The notes: generated from the sequence alone by a model not told the origin. A DNA stretch of 64,000 nt from Takakia lepidozioides (GCA_030704615.1 CM060734.1:20212001-20276000); one strand, 5' to 3'; positions 1 through 11,200 are shown, counted from the stretch's first letter. Numbers and translations are program-made.

Positions 1-135
1 TTGATTCATTGGGACATAAGATATTTTAAAAGAGTTTGGTGAACCTCGGCTGTCCAGTGAACGTTCTTGTTCACTTGCCTTGGGTCGGTTTTTCCAATGC
101 ATTGTATTGTTCCATTTTTATCATCCTAAGTATGA

Positions 136-883
136 ATGACTCTCTGGCAGATTGGAGCACCTGTTTCTCCACCTGCGCAAGGGTTGCGTTTGATTATTTT
201 TGACGTGAATGGAGTCTTGTGCAAAATCTTGAAGCATCAGTATAGCTACAATGTCCCCCGATTTTCAGAAACAGACTACAGAATTCCAGCTCTTGTCGGA
301 TTCCGACTTATCTTTAGACGAGAGAAATATCGCGAAGTGTGGACAGAGTTGCACAAACATTTCCAGTTAGGGATTTGGAGCTCTATGCTGTACAAGAACT
401 TGCAGCCCATCCTGGATTTTTTGCTTCGTGGTCTCCCTCAACCGGCCTTCGCTATGTCTCAAGATGATTGTATTTCATGTCCTACTTCAGTTCACCCTCA
501 ATTCAAATCAGGATTGGACCCTCCTCATTTGTTCTTGAAGCCACTGGTGAAGGTCTGGCAGAGATTTGGTGGACAATACACCAAGAGTAACACTCTGCTC
601 ATTGACGACACCGCCATGAAGTGTGTATTGAACCCGCTCGACTCATGTCTTGTTCTCAAGCCGTTCCAGACCGTGGAGACTGATGGTTGCTATTTTCTCA
701 AGGTTTTTCAGACCTATTTGCTTGGAATGAGGAAACATCCCACTATTTCAAGCTATCTTAGGAAAAAAAAGGAGATGGTTGAGTCTTTTTCCCAATGTTT
801 CAAGTGATCCCAAGTTTAGGCCACTCTGGGATTATATTGAGGACAACGGTTTTAAGAGTCTCAGATATGATGCTTCAAAATAA
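136..883 (+). CDS. FCP1-like (NLI-interacting-factor type) HAD phosphatase, copy 1, one frame break
   Basis: This is a HAD-fold protein of the FCP1/SCP type, a family that removes phosphate from proteins. Motif I reads IIFDVNGVLC, so the nucleophile Asp is kept but the second Asp is Asn; from memory a DLN form is common in a plant branch of this family. Later come GIWSSM, the KPLVKVW block and LLIDD, the acidic motif near the end of the domain. The first frame stops at 805-807. The expected family C-terminus (FRPLWDYIEDNG) is open one frame over and ends with TAA at 881-883. An A8 tract at about 763-770 would keep the frame if it were A7. Translation may begin at ATG 136, but TCTGGCAG just before 151 looks like a 3' splice site, so an upstream exon outside the window is possible. 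Confidence 0.7.
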
Positions 884-2147
884 AAATATTTTTGATCAAT
901 CCCCTCTTACTCGAGCTATTGAATATCTTCATGGTGTCTGATTTTCATTGCCTTGTAATCACACACGTATTAGATATGATACTCTCATTTTCACTCATTT
1001 GCTATTGAATTTTTTGACGCACATTCGAGGCAATCCCAAGACCAGAGCATACAGGCCTTCATATGGGGACATGACTATATCTAGTTACCTCCACTCTTTA
1101 GTGGAGGTTCACATTCCTACACTCCCGGATTGATGATTATGTCTCTTTGGCAGGTTCATGGAGATGCTAACGACGTCAACCGTTCCTCACGTCCCCTAAG
1201 GGAACCCTCCGGATCAGCAGTGCGTCGGAGTATTGAAGGCTTTCCGAGGGTTCAGGATGGTGCTCAAATTGAGGGTGGATCCTTGGTCAGACCCTTCTCC
1301 TCTCGGGAAGCAGGCGACACTCTTCTCCCCTCAGGTCCTCCTGGGTATAAAGTCCAAGGTGCAGGTGAAGAATAGAAATATGCCGAAAACTTTATCGACC
1401 TTACCCAACATTCCTCACCCTCCCCGTTCAGTACGCAGGGTCTGGTCTATCCAACCCAAAGGGCGACCGTCGAAGACTTGGCTACGGCTCCGCTGCACCT
1501 TGTTCCGTCTCTTCCTCGCATATCTCCCCAGCACGAGGGTTGGACAGCCCAAATCCACAGGAGTCAGGTGACTTAAACTCATTTCTCGCTCCTTGCTCAT
1601 TCTCCTAGTTTCACTTAGTTTGGGGTCTGATATTCATCTGTCACTCTAGGTCAGAAAATCTGCAGATTATGACCTTCCAAACGACGTCTGCATTAGAATG
1701 CAGTTCCGAGGTAAATTATTCCTTCGTTGCGTTTTCATTCCATCCAGGATGTCGAGTGCTCAAGGGACAATTTTCTATGCCTGCCTGTTGTTGCCCCTCT
1801 ACTCCCCCCGTCGTTCAATGGCAAAACATCTCCAACATCGACACAGCCTGACCCTGAATTGGTGGCACAATGTTTTGCACCAAAGATGCGAAAAAGAGCC
1901 CCCGACCCATTTCCTTCCTCTGCAAGAAATCTTTCCAACGGACAAAAGGCTGACAAGAAAAAAAGAGCGGACTCCAAACACATGAGGACTCCCTCGGATG
2001 TTGTGGCACCTCCTCAATCCAAGCCCGTGTGAATCCACTGTTCCTTTGCGAGACATTCAATGGTAAATTTCAAATCCATTTCTCCACTTTCGTTTGCAGT
2101 TTGTTTTGCGGTCCCAAACTAACTCCGTAATTTTTAAACAGGCGAGG
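884..2147. other. Spacer between the two FCP1-like genes
   Basis: No convincing coding or repeat feature is seen here. Several short overlapping open frames on both strands have no recognisable domain. A stretch around 1140-1150 (TCTCTTTGGCAG) resembles the acceptor region before copy 1 at about 139-150 and may be a leftover of the duplication that made the pair. The upstream region of copy 2 lies at the right end. Confidence 0.4.
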
Positions 2148-3291
2148 ATGGAGCCACATAACTTCTTGAATACGCCTCCCGACAAGGTATGTCCACGGAG
2201 CTCCACTTGACGGCCGACGTTCATCTTTTCATGATCTCTCCTGTTCGATATATCGTCTACTCTTGGGCCTATGTCTCGGCAAATGTAGAGGTCACTCTGA
2301 AACTAATAAACACTACATCGTGTTGTTGCTGACGGCGGGAACACTGAAATGATTTTCCTTAAATTGCGCAGAATGGCTTCGTCCATCAACCTTCATCTGC
2401 CACATCGGGGAAGAGGAAACGGATGTTATTAATATTGAATGTCAACGGACTCCTCTGCTATCGGCCACCTCCAACCGGCGGTGAATTGTTTAAGGAGAGA
2501 TTTCGTTTCAGGAAAGTTATAGTTCATGTTCCCGACACACCTTTTGTGGTTCCCCGGCCCGGAGTCTTAGAGTTTCTCAACCTTGCATTGATGCATTTTC
2601 ACGTGGCGATTTGGTCATGTGCTGAAAGAGATGTTCTTTGTAGGATGCTTGAGTGCTTAGTTCCCACGAAAATTGTGAAGAAGTTTTGTTTCATCTGGTC
2701 AGCTGAGGATTACAAAGACAATACTGGTTACATCATGCCTGGGATGAAATATCTCGTTAAGGATATTCGCACTGTTCTTGCCAAGTATCCTGGTGCACCC
2801 TTTGCAAACGTAGGGACAAATACTCCTTGTCGATGATGAGCCATCAAAGGGCCTCCGAAACCCACCAAATACTGGATTCTTCCCTATTTCATTCAAGCCA
2901 TCACCAAATGGCTTGGTTGACCAGGATGATATGACAAAAGCAGTGTGGCCATATATATTGAAGATGGCTGCAGCTTCAACAGTCGTAGATTACATCAGCG
3001 AGAACCCTGCCAAGTGTTCTCGTAAGCCTATTGGTCGCGACCACGCCTATTGGGCTTGGTATGTAAGATATGTTGATCCTCGTGTTTGGATCCCACAACA
3101 AAAGGAACCTGATTACCTTGGTATGTACTTATCCCACTGTTTGTTGTTTATGGAGAAGTTGATCTTGACTTTCTACAAATCTTCCACATTTCAGCTGACA
3201 TTTGTCATATGAAAAATTATTTTGCCCAGTCACATTCAAGGAGCGAATTCGAAAAGAAGAAGAAGAGCTTCGTGATTGGCAAGAATGGTAA
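2148..3291 (+). CDS. FCP1-like HAD-family protein, copy 2, three exons, nucleophile lost and one frame break
   Basis: Predicted exons are 2148-2186 (ATG plus 13 codons, donor GTATGT), 2372-3120 and 3230-3291. All junctions keep phase: acceptor GCGCAG before 2372, donor G|GTATGT at 3120, acceptor TTGCCCAG before 3230. The end reads LRDWQEW then TAA. Motif I is LLILNVNGLLC, so both catalytic Asp positions (DxD in HAD enzymes) are Asn. The WSCAERD block and LLVDDEPSK are retained. Near 2815-2825 the frame slips: TNT continues as LLVDD only in the next frame, as if two bases (CT) were lost. The locus looks like a pseudo-enzyme or a pseudogene. It is a tandem paralogue of the gene at 136-883. Phosphatase activity is unlikely as written. 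Confidence 0.7.
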
Positions 3292-3805
3292 CTGGCAGGC
3301 TTCAAGGGCATCAAGAGATTCAACAAGTAGAGTTCCAAGTAACATTTCAGATGATAATGTTACTAGGTTCGAGTTCTTTGAAAGTATTTTCGTTTCCTCT
3401 GGTGCGGAGACCGTTGTAAGTGGTTGTGGTAACCGGAGGCGTCTTCGAACACAAGCCTTGACTGCGAGCCGTTTGGAAGGAGGCTTTGTAATATTAATGG
3501 ATTGATGTAAGCCGTTGTATGGCTTCGAGCCAATAGATAACATTAAGTCCAATGTGAACGGATGTACAGTTGACGTTACATTATGTCTGACTGCAAACTG
3601 CCTAATGGCAGAATTCTGTTCTCTAGCTAGCTTCCATAGAAACCCACTGATTTTGGATGCCAATCTTTTCTCCACACGTCTTTCCAAACCATTTGCTAGG
3701 AACATGGAGCATTAGGCATATGACTCCACTTCTTGGTCCATTTGGCTTCCAATAAGTCCCCCAAGTTTGTGTGGCCCTTGTCCATTAGAGGGTGGTCTAG
3801 GAATT
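3292..3805. other. Spacer left of the LTR element
   Basis: This holds the presumed 3' flank of the second FCP1-like gene. No gene or repeat is recognised. A minus-strand open frame over 3217-3705 has no domain and overlaps the last exon antisense, so it is not called. Confidence 0.4.
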
Positions 3806-4134
3806 TGTCAAGTTATTTTACCACTAGTGTGAAGTTAGCTAGGAAATAGCTAGCTTTTATATATTGATATTTGGGATTGACCCAAGTGTCAATCCAGGGA
3901 CCAATACATGTTTGGGCACCTGACGTTGTTATCTTCACGGCAGATCGCGGTGGGCTCATCTTTCTCGAGTTGAGCCTCACCGCGCCTAGCTATGGCGCCG
4001 TAGTGTGGATTCCCCATGGCGTGGGGTGCACTTGGCTTGACTTGTATTTGAGTGATGAGTTTACATATGCATGAGTTTATGCTTCAGCTTTGTGAGCTCG
4101 CATGAGCTTGTGCTTGTATTCTTCTTCTTTATCA
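3806..4134 (+). repeat. Left long terminal repeat (or its conserved part)
   Basis: This 329-bp repeat matches 14022-14348 with only scattered differences, begins TG and ends CA, and contains a TATA-like run (TTTTATATATTG) near 3857. No typical tRNA-Met primer-binding site follows directly at 4135, so the true LTR may extend further right, with the right-hand copy truncated. Confidence 0.7.
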
Positions 4135-4849
4135 CTCGAGAAAGATGAGTTCGTATCTGTGAGTGCCAGATACGAGTTAGTTGTAGCACTTGTGGTTTTT
4201 GCTTGAGAATGAGAGAAACCAGGTTGTTATGCAAAGAGCACTGTGGAGCTCTTGGTTGTTAGAAGCGGAGGCGATGTGGGTTACGAGGTGGTAGACCTTG
4301 GCATTCGATCTTCAGCTTCAGAGATGAAAGCACCATACTGTAGGTAATTCCAGAGCACCTTGATGGTTTCAGATCGTGTACATGCATGAGCAAGCACGAT
4401 TGGGAAGAGGACCAGTCAAGAGCAGGTTATAGTGGCTTTGGTGGCAAAGCTAAGAACTGGACTTGAGAATGCGAGCTTTCATTGTGTGAAGGATTGCAAG
4501 ACCAAGCGAAAGGGCTGATTTGGCTTGGGGCAAATCAGTGCACTTTGTGGAGTATGTTGAGAGTGGGTTTCAATCTCGAGCTTCAGCATTGAGAGGGCTC
4601 TTGTCATGGCAAGAGCAGGGCTGGAACAGGAGCTAAGAGGTGCGGCAAAGCCATGGAATGTGCACCTAGGGTTTCAGAGCTTGGAAGAAGAGCTCTTGCA
4701 CCACAAGAAGAGTGTCTTGTGGCTGGAAATATAAGCCTTAGGGTTTCAGGAGCTTGGCAAAGGCTGTGGAGTGCTTAGTCTTGTCTTAGAGAGCATCAAG
4801 GAGCCAAGGAGCCAAGATAGGGGGTTGATACCTCTTGTATGAAGAGGTT
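4135..4849 (+). other. Non-coding leader of the retroelement
   Basis: This G-rich sequence has no long open frame. It contains recurring words such as GGCAAAGC, GAGCTT and AGAGCAGG that suggest old tandem duplication. No primer-binding site could be assigned. Confidence 0.4.
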
Positions 4850-5250
4850 GCATGTGTGGAGCATGTATTCAGCTCATTGAAGCTTCCATCTTCAAGCTTG
4901 GAGGGCAAGCAAAGAAGAGGAAAGGGCTGACTTCCCTTATGTGAGAGCAATGCATGTGTGGAGCATGCTTTCAGCCTGTTGAAGGCTTGTACTTTTCAGG
5001 TTTGGGAGTGCAAGAAAGGAAGGAAGGGGCTGGTTTCCTTGTAGGGCATGTGTGGAGCATGCTTCCAGCCCGCTGAAGCGTGTATTTTCAGGTTGGTGGG
5101 TGCAAGAAAGAAAGCAAAGGGGCTGATTCACTGGTGGTGAGAGTGGGGCATGTGTGGAGCATGCCTTCAGTCCATTGGGCTTTTGTTTTCAAGCTTTAGA
5201 GAACTAGAAGAGAAAGTAAGGGGCTGATCTGCTCTTATGTGATAGTCCGA
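4850..5250 (+). repeat. Tandem repeat, about 100-bp unit, four to five copies
   Basis: The word GCATGTGTGGAGCATG recurs at 4850, 4952, 5046 and 5148 (spacing 102, 94, 102), each followed by a TTCAGCC-like word, a TTTTCAGG or TTCAAGCTT word and a GGGGCTGAT word. A fifth, degenerate unit begins near 5250. It lies in the element leader. Confidence 0.8.
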
Positions 5251-5649
5251 CACTTGTAGAGCGTGTTCTGAGTTGGGGTTTCAACCTCAAGCCTAGATAG
5301 AGCATGGCTCTTGAAGTGGCAGGTGTAGGGGGCTGGAATAGGCTCTAAGACAGATGCTATGGCCAAGGAAAACGCTTGAATGAGTGCTCACAAGGGCTGG
5401 AAACCAGCAAGGCTTGGTTGTTTGCCATTGAGTTTAGTGGCGTGTTTGGGGAGTCTAAGTGAGAAAAAAGGCTTGGTTTGTGGCAACCATCTTCCTCATG
5501 GCTTAGGGCTACTATTGGTGGTGTGTGGGAGCCGAAAGAGCAAGAATACCTTGCTAATTTCTTCACAGCCACCATAGCTCGGTGCAAAGAAGCCTAGAGT
5601 CCAAGAGACACAAACCCTAGCTTGGCGTGGCTAAACCCCTTGGAGAAAT

Positions 5650-6610
5650 GGCTAAACTGTCATGAGTGGCCTGTGGGGCTGTGACAGGTTGTGGCCTGTG
5701 GCCTGTGGGGTTGTGACGGGCTATGAGGGGCTGTGACAGGCTGTGGCCTGTGGCCTGTGGGGCTGTGATGGGTTGTGACAGGCTGTGGCGAGCTGTGACG
5801 GGTTGTGAGGGGTTGTGACAGGTTGTGGCGAGCTGTGACGGGCTGTGAGAGGTTGTGACAGGCTGTGCCCAGTGGCCTGTGGGGCTGTGAGGGGCTGTGA
5901 GGGGCTGTGACAGGCTGTGACAGGCTGTGATGGGCTGTGATGGGCTGTGGCGGGCTGTGACAGACTGTGACAGGCTGTGGTGGGCTGTGCCCTGTGGCCT
6001 GTGGGGCTGTGAGGGGCTGTGAGGGGTTGTGGCCTTTGGGGCTGTGACCCCTGTGACCTGTGTAGGGCTGTGACAGGCTGTGCCATGTGGCCTGTGGGGG
6101 CTGTGAGGGGCTGTGAGGGGCTGTGACAGGCTGTGCCCTGTGGCCTGTGGGGCTGTGAGGGGCTGTGAGGGGCTGTGACAGGTTGTGGCGGGCTGTGAGG
6201 CTGTGCCCTGTGGCCTGTGGGGCTGTGAGGGGCTGTGGCCTTTGGGGCTGTGACCCCTATTACCTGTGTAGGGCTGTGACAGGCTGTGCCATGTGGCCTG
6301 TGGGGCTGTGACGGGTTGTGAGGGGCTGTGACAGGATGTGGCGGGCTGGGGCAGGCTGTGCCCTGTGGCCTGTGGGGCTGTGACGGGCTGTGCCCTGTGG
6401 CCTATGGGGCTGTGAGGGGCTGTGACAGGCTGTGGCTTTTGGGGCTGTGACCCTGTGACCTTTGTAGGGCTGTGACAGGCAGCGGCCTGTGGGGCTATGA
6501 CCCTGTGACCTGTGTAGGGCTGTGACAGGCTGTGGCCTGTGTGGGGCTGTGACGGCTGTGATCAGTGAGCTGTGTGGGCCTATGCTGGTCTGTGGTGGCC
6601 CGTGTTGACC
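5650..6610 (+). repeat. Minisatellite of GGCTGTGA / GGCCTGTG words
   Basis: Nearly 1 kb is built from variants of GGCTGTGACA, GGGGCTGTGAG and TGTGGCCTGTGGGG. Higher-order units near 60-110 bp repeat, for example those ending GACCTGTGTAGGGCTGTGAC. The strong purine/GT strand bias gives long open frames on the minus strand (His/Ser/Gln/Pro-rich) that are artefacts. It sits in the long 5' leader of the retroelement. Confidence 0.85.
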
Positions 6611-7506
6611 TGTGGATGGCCTGTGCTGACTTGTGGAGGTACTGGTGGACTGCCTAAGGACTGGCATGTGGTCTTGAAGGCCGAATTTTGAAGCTCGTGG
6701 AGGGCGGTTTGAGGAGTATCTTCATGATATTCCCATGGTCATGCAAGTGAGGGAAGAGAGAAGAAGAAGAGTGTTGGGATGAGGGCATGCTGGGGTTAGG
6801 CATTGTTTTAGCTTCTCTTCCTCGTAGTTTCCACCCTCTCATTAGGCCAAGACCTTTCCGTAGGTGGAGGCAAGAGTCAGTCTGGGTTTGGGCTGGGGTG
6901 TCCTTGCAGGAGCAACACCGTGGAGTTGTTTTTGGTGTGGGGGAGTTGTCATTCTGATTTCTTGTGTTTGGATCCCCTCCATACCTGCATGCTTGACTGT
7001 GCGCCATGCTAGTTTTGTGTGGGCGCTTGTTTTTATAGGTGATTGGTCCGGATTTGATTACCGGCCAGTCCTAAAGCATGCTGTCGATGGTGAGGCTAGG
7101 CTAATGACCAGCTAAACCATCATTGTTTCTCATGTGGTGAGGTTGGAGGTGATGACCAGTCAACCATAGGAGTGCTTGCGGTGGATGCAGGTACAGATGT
7201 AGGCTATGTTAGGAACCTAGTATTCCAAACCATAAGCCGCAACAAATTCTCTACCCGGTTACCTTGTAGAGAGGGGGTTAGGGACATGTTCATGACCGGT
7301 TGAGTGTCAACACGGAGGTGCCACTAGTTGCTGGGGACAGTGCCGGTTCGAGCACTAGCGATACTAGTGGGTACACGAGATGAGGTGTGCGGTTTAGACC
7401 ACCTTCACCTCCTGTGTCTTCTACGGAAGGTTCTGATTTGGATTGTGAATCAGGAGGACTCATACCGGCGGTGCAAGTTGTTTCCTTGTCATTGTTGTGG
7501 GACACA
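6611..7506 (+). other. Leader between minisatellite and gag
   Basis: No recognised feature is present. The reading frame of gag is open from about 7387 without an ATG until 7507, so coding sequence may start upstream of the ATG in the ancestral element. Confidence 0.35.
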
Positions 7507-8274
7507 ATGGAGGAGATGTATGGAGCTACCAAGGGGCCACGAAGGTACTCTGGGGCGGTGGGCACCATCGAAATGGATGATTTTATCCAAGAGTTTGATA
7601 GTTGGCGTGATTTGCAGCAAATGCGCAATCCACAACTATTTACCCCTTTCATGGCATGGAAGGGGCTGTTTCAGCACTTTGAGGGGCCACTTATGGATGA
7701 TTACCATGAGTCCAGGCGGGGGCATGAGGTTGAGATCGAGGAGTGGAGGATGTACTGGTCACCCGACTATGTCTCCATCACTAGGGGCACTAGGGTCACG
7801 AGGGCAGTGGCTATACTTGCCGCTGCACCGGCAGCTTCAGCAAGTAGCAGTGGGACTGGTGGGACAGGTGGTACCGTAGCCACGACGTCCACCCAAGCCA
7901 CTACCGCACCAGCACCAGTATCCATGCATGCCTTCAACCCTGTTGTGGAGTTCTTCGAAGAGTTGAGAGGGAACTACCAAGGGGTGAGGACAGAGAAGTT
8001 GCGGAGCTTGCAAGAGTTCCAATGGAAGCCTACTGAGAGCTTGAGGGAGGCTTTCACTCGCATGAGGCGCTTGATAAATGTAACCCAAGGGGTTACGGAA
8101 GCTCAGGCAGTCCAATTCTGGTATGGGATATTGGACGAGGAGCTGAGGAGAAGGGGTGCGGGATGCAACTCTCCTACAAACGGCCCAACCCACCTTAGCA
8201 AATGTGTTTTTGCTGGCAGAGCGGATAGAGCTCAACATGGTGGAGGAATGAGTGGTCATGGTAGGATTTGCTAA
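7507..8274 (+). pseudogene. gag (capsid-like) of the DNMT retroelement
   Basis: The first in-frame ATG (7507) opens MEEMYGATKGPRRYSG. The block from FNPVVEFFEELRGNY through KLRSLQEFQWKPTESLREAF to AVQFWYGILDEELRR matches the retrotransposon gag/capsid region in style and spacing. The frame breaks near 8155: the expected continuation (VRDATLLQTAQPTLANVFLL) lies in the next frame and soon meets a TGA at 8249. A Ser/Thr/Ala/Gly-rich linker near 7810-7910 separates two halves. It would package element RNA in a virus-like particle. Confidence 0.7.
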
Positions 8275-8347
8275 GGAGACACCACGGGGTAGTGGTGCTC
8301 CTAGCCAACCACTACCTCAACGTGCTCAAGGCAACAATGGGGCTTAG

Positions 8348-8593
8348 ATGAAGCTCAGGGAAGGGCAGAGAGGACCTGAGATGCAGGGGTCTCTCCCTTC
8401 ATTTGCAGGCCAACAACGGGCGGATGTGGTGTGTTGGACATGTGGAGGACCCCACGTCAAGAAGGATTGTCCAGAGGGAGACAAAGGGCCGGCACATGCA
8501 CAGCCTGCACAGTTGCAGTGTGGGCATTGTGGCAAGCACGGGCATGGAGAGGCCCAGTGTTATGGTTTGCATCCCGAGTTGCGCCCAGGCTAG
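8348..8593 (+). pseudogene. Nucleocapsid-like zinc-knuckle segment
   Basis: Two zinc knuckles are read in one frame: CWTCGGPHVKKDC (CX2CX3HX4C) and CGHCGKHGHGEAQC (the classical CX2CX4HX4C). Such pairs end Gag in Ty3/gypsy elements and bind RNA. The segment is cut off from upstream gag by stops near 8346 and from downstream sequence by a TAG at 8591-8593. Confidence 0.8.
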
Positions 8594-9381
8594 TTCCAAG
8601 GGAACAATGGTGGCCGGGGGCGAGGGGGAGCAGCCCAAAGAAGACGAGGTGGCCAGGCACGGGGTGTAGGCCAAGGGCAAGCTCAACATGGCCAAGGACG
8701 CGGAGGTCAGGGTGTTGACCAAGGCATGGCCAACCGGCTTCAGCAGCTAGAGCAGAGGCTCGCTGCCATGACTACAGCTCAGGTGGTACCGGCTCCAAGG
8801 CCGGATGGTCCACCTCCTGCTCCTGAGGGAGGAGATATGGGAGGTATGGGATTCATGTGCGGAGCAGCACTACCACTAGTGCAGGTGGAGTCTGCTGTAG
8901 CCGTGACTCGAGGAGCAGCACGAGTTCCAAAGCCATGAGGTGCAGAGGTGGAGTTGGATCCACAGCGTGGGGAGGCAAGCCGTCAGGCTAGGCTCCCTCA
9001 GTCATTCACATTGGCGGAGACAGTGTCGACGCCATCCATGGCACCTAGTTCTCGCCCGACTGTTACCGAGGCGGAGGTTACTACATCATTGAGGAGAGCT
9101 ACACGGGTAGCACCACTACCTAGTGTTGCCAAGGCTACGGCAGCTAGTGTGTTGCTCGGAGCGGCCACATCTGTGTGTCAAGCTCCATTGTTCTCGGCTA
9201 CCATGATTGCGATGCCGGAGGTAAGACCAGCTGAGGTGTTCAGGCAGGCACCTACACTCTGTGAGAGTGAGGAGGTTACTTCATCTTCTATGGAGATAGT
9301 GGGAGGTGTAGTGCCGGAGGGATCCTCGGATTTGAGGGTCAAGACTGTCACGACGGCGCCAGGCAAGCTGCAGCTGCCAGG
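8594..9381 (+). pseudogene. Linker between nucleocapsid and protease
   Basis: Open frames 8726-8938 and 8948-9385 encode low-complexity Ala/Val/Thr/Gly-rich sequence without a recognised domain. Glutamine-rich residues near 8726 (NRLQQLEQRLAAM) look like a short coiled coil. It is probably the Gag-Pol linker, interrupted by stops. Confidence 0.45.
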
Positions 9382-9830
9382 TTGATGGAGCTGCCAGCTA
9401 GGCCAGCCATTGAGCGCGCCATGGTGACACCTGGAGTTGTCATGTTAGACAACCAGGATGACATTTTCTGTTTGAGTGGACCGGCAGGCAAGAGGTACCG
9501 GCCACTACGGGTCTTGTTGGATTCAGGAGCTCAGCCATTGATGCTGGGCAGAGCTGCTATTGCAGGCTTGAGCCTCACGGAGGTGGATATGGAGCCTTGT
9601 CCTTTCAGATACAGACGTCTTTGGGAGGATCGGGGCAGGCTCGGGGCATGACACGACATGAGTTGGCTATCAGACTACGGCCGGATCACCCTACAGATGG
9701 CTCAGTGATGCGAGCCAAGGCCATTGTGACAGACGCGGTCTCATACGATGTCGTGGTTGGTGGGGCAATGTTGTATCCCATGGGCTTCACCCTGGATTTT
9801 TGGGAGGAGTCAGCTTCCTATAGGCCTGGA
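9382..9830 (+). pseudogene. Retropepsin-like aspartic protease
   Basis: VLLDSGAQPLMLG (DSGA codons at about 9520-9531) is the active-site motif of retroviral-type aspartic proteases, preceded by KRYRPLRV. The frame shifts near 9600; the second half (ELAIRLRPDH through SYDVVVGGAMLYPMGFTLD) continues in the frame used by the methyltransferase domain and resembles the C-terminal protease half. It would cleave the Gag-Pol precursor. Confidence 0.75.
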
Positions 9831-10199
9831 TGGCAGTCAGGGGAGGGCCGGCATGTGCAGCTCCCTGTGACGTTTATAGGAGGAGTTGCGGTTGCCCAGC
9901 GGGGCAAGATGCCGACACTAGCAGCATTCACAGCTGCAGTGACTTGGCCTGGAGAGTTGCTTGAGGGAAACGCTCATTCAGAGGATGACATATCTCCAGG
10001 AGAACAGGATGACATGTATGATATGGCGGAGTTGCCTGCCATGGTTGCTCAGACTCCATTGTGGGGCACGAGCAAGGATTTGCAGCGGGTTGCTGATCGA
10101 CGGGTGCAACAAGCCTGGGTGGAGGCTTTTGTACCATCAGGAGAGGAGGAGAGTGCGGGGATTGCACCAGGACCACCTCAGTTGTTTCCATTGGACACC

Positions 10200-11200
10200 G
10201 CACCTATTGTGTGGCAGTATCCGGATGAAGACATTTGTCTTCTGGACTTGTTTGGCGGGATCAGCACCAGATTGGCTGCTGTGTTACAGGCAGGTGTACG
10301 AGTTCGGCGTTACCTGTATATGGAGAGGGATGAGACTGCACGACGCGTTTCACTTCGCCATGTTGCTCAGTTGGTGCAGCGGTACCCTGAGTTGTTGCCG
10401 GTGGCTGCGGTTCGTTGATATCAGCAGGCCTTGCTAGCAGACATTTCGTTGCTGGGGGCGCAGGATTTGGAGCGGGTTGGCTCCATTGATCTGGTAGTGG
10501 CAGGTTGGCCCTACCAAGGGCATTCATCAGCCGGGCATGACAATGGATTGCGAGACTCGAGGTCGGGTCTGTTTTGGGAGATGGTGCGGGTTTTGCGCCA
10601 CTTGCAGCTTCATCAAGCTGTATCTCCAGCATACATCTTGGAGAATGTACCACTGATGGGCGATTCTCGGGCCAGGATGCTGGCCAGTGTGCATCAAGTC
10701 TGGTCGTGGCTTGGGTCAGCAGTGTTGTTGGATGCAGTTGCAGTGGGGTCACGGGCTCATCGTCCACGGTTATGGTGGACTAACTTGATGCCACCCGCAC
10801 TGCTTAAGCGTGCATTTGATGGGGTGCAGCGGCCAGCACACCTCACAGTGGATAGCATTTTGGACACAGGGAGGCAGTCTCAGCGAGTGAGACACGATGA
10901 TCGTTCGCCTTTGGCAGTGGTCAACAAGGTGGGTCAACAAGGTGGATCAATCACGAGCAGCACTACCTACACTGCTCAGCTTCCCAGGATCGCATGCTTT
11001 CCGGGATAATGGACCTGGCCTCCTGTGGGATGCTCAGTTGCAGCAATTAGTGGAGCCTAATGCCGACGAGCGAGAGCGGGCTATGGGTTTTTCCACTGGG
11101 ACCTCGACGGTGCCTTCTCTTTCTAAGACATCACGTCGTCAGGTGTTGGGGCAAGCAATGGATCTAAATTGCTTGACCTGGATTATCAACTTGGCTATGG
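10200..11200 (+). pseudogene. C5 DNA methyltransferase domain embedded in the retroelement polyprotein
   Basis: Several conserved motifs of cytosine-5 DNA methyltransferases appear in order. Motif I (S-adenosylmethionine binding) is LLDLFGG at about 10239-10259. Motif IV is VAGWPYQGHSSAG followed by GLRDSRSGLFWEM. Motif VI is ILENVP at about 10635-10652. Motif VIII is SRAHRPRLWW at about 10749-10778. Motifs IX/X are EPNADERERAMGF through RRQVLGQAMDLN, to about 11169. The Pro-Cys of motif IV, whose Cys attacks the base, reads Pro-Tyr here (TAC at 10512-10514). There is also a TGA at 10416-10418, explained by one change from CGA, and a frameshift between about 10900 and 11000. The domain lies between protease and the RT remnant. 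The spacing and the SxAG, GLxDxRS and ENV words resemble DNMT3/DRM-like enzymes more than CMT, but subclass is an inference. Confidence 0.85.

Noticed and set aside
1130-2060. Several short open frames between the FCP1-like genes
   Set aside because: They overlap on both strands, carry no domain and do not resemble the neighbouring exons.
5721-6667. Minus-strand open frames rich in His, Ser, Gln and Pro
   Set aside because: They are read-throughs of the GGCTGTGA minisatellite; the codons simply repeat the array and no gene signals flank them.
8399-8722. Minus-strand open frames over the gag/zinc-knuckle region
   Set aside because: They are antisense to the two clear zinc knuckles and have no domain of their own.
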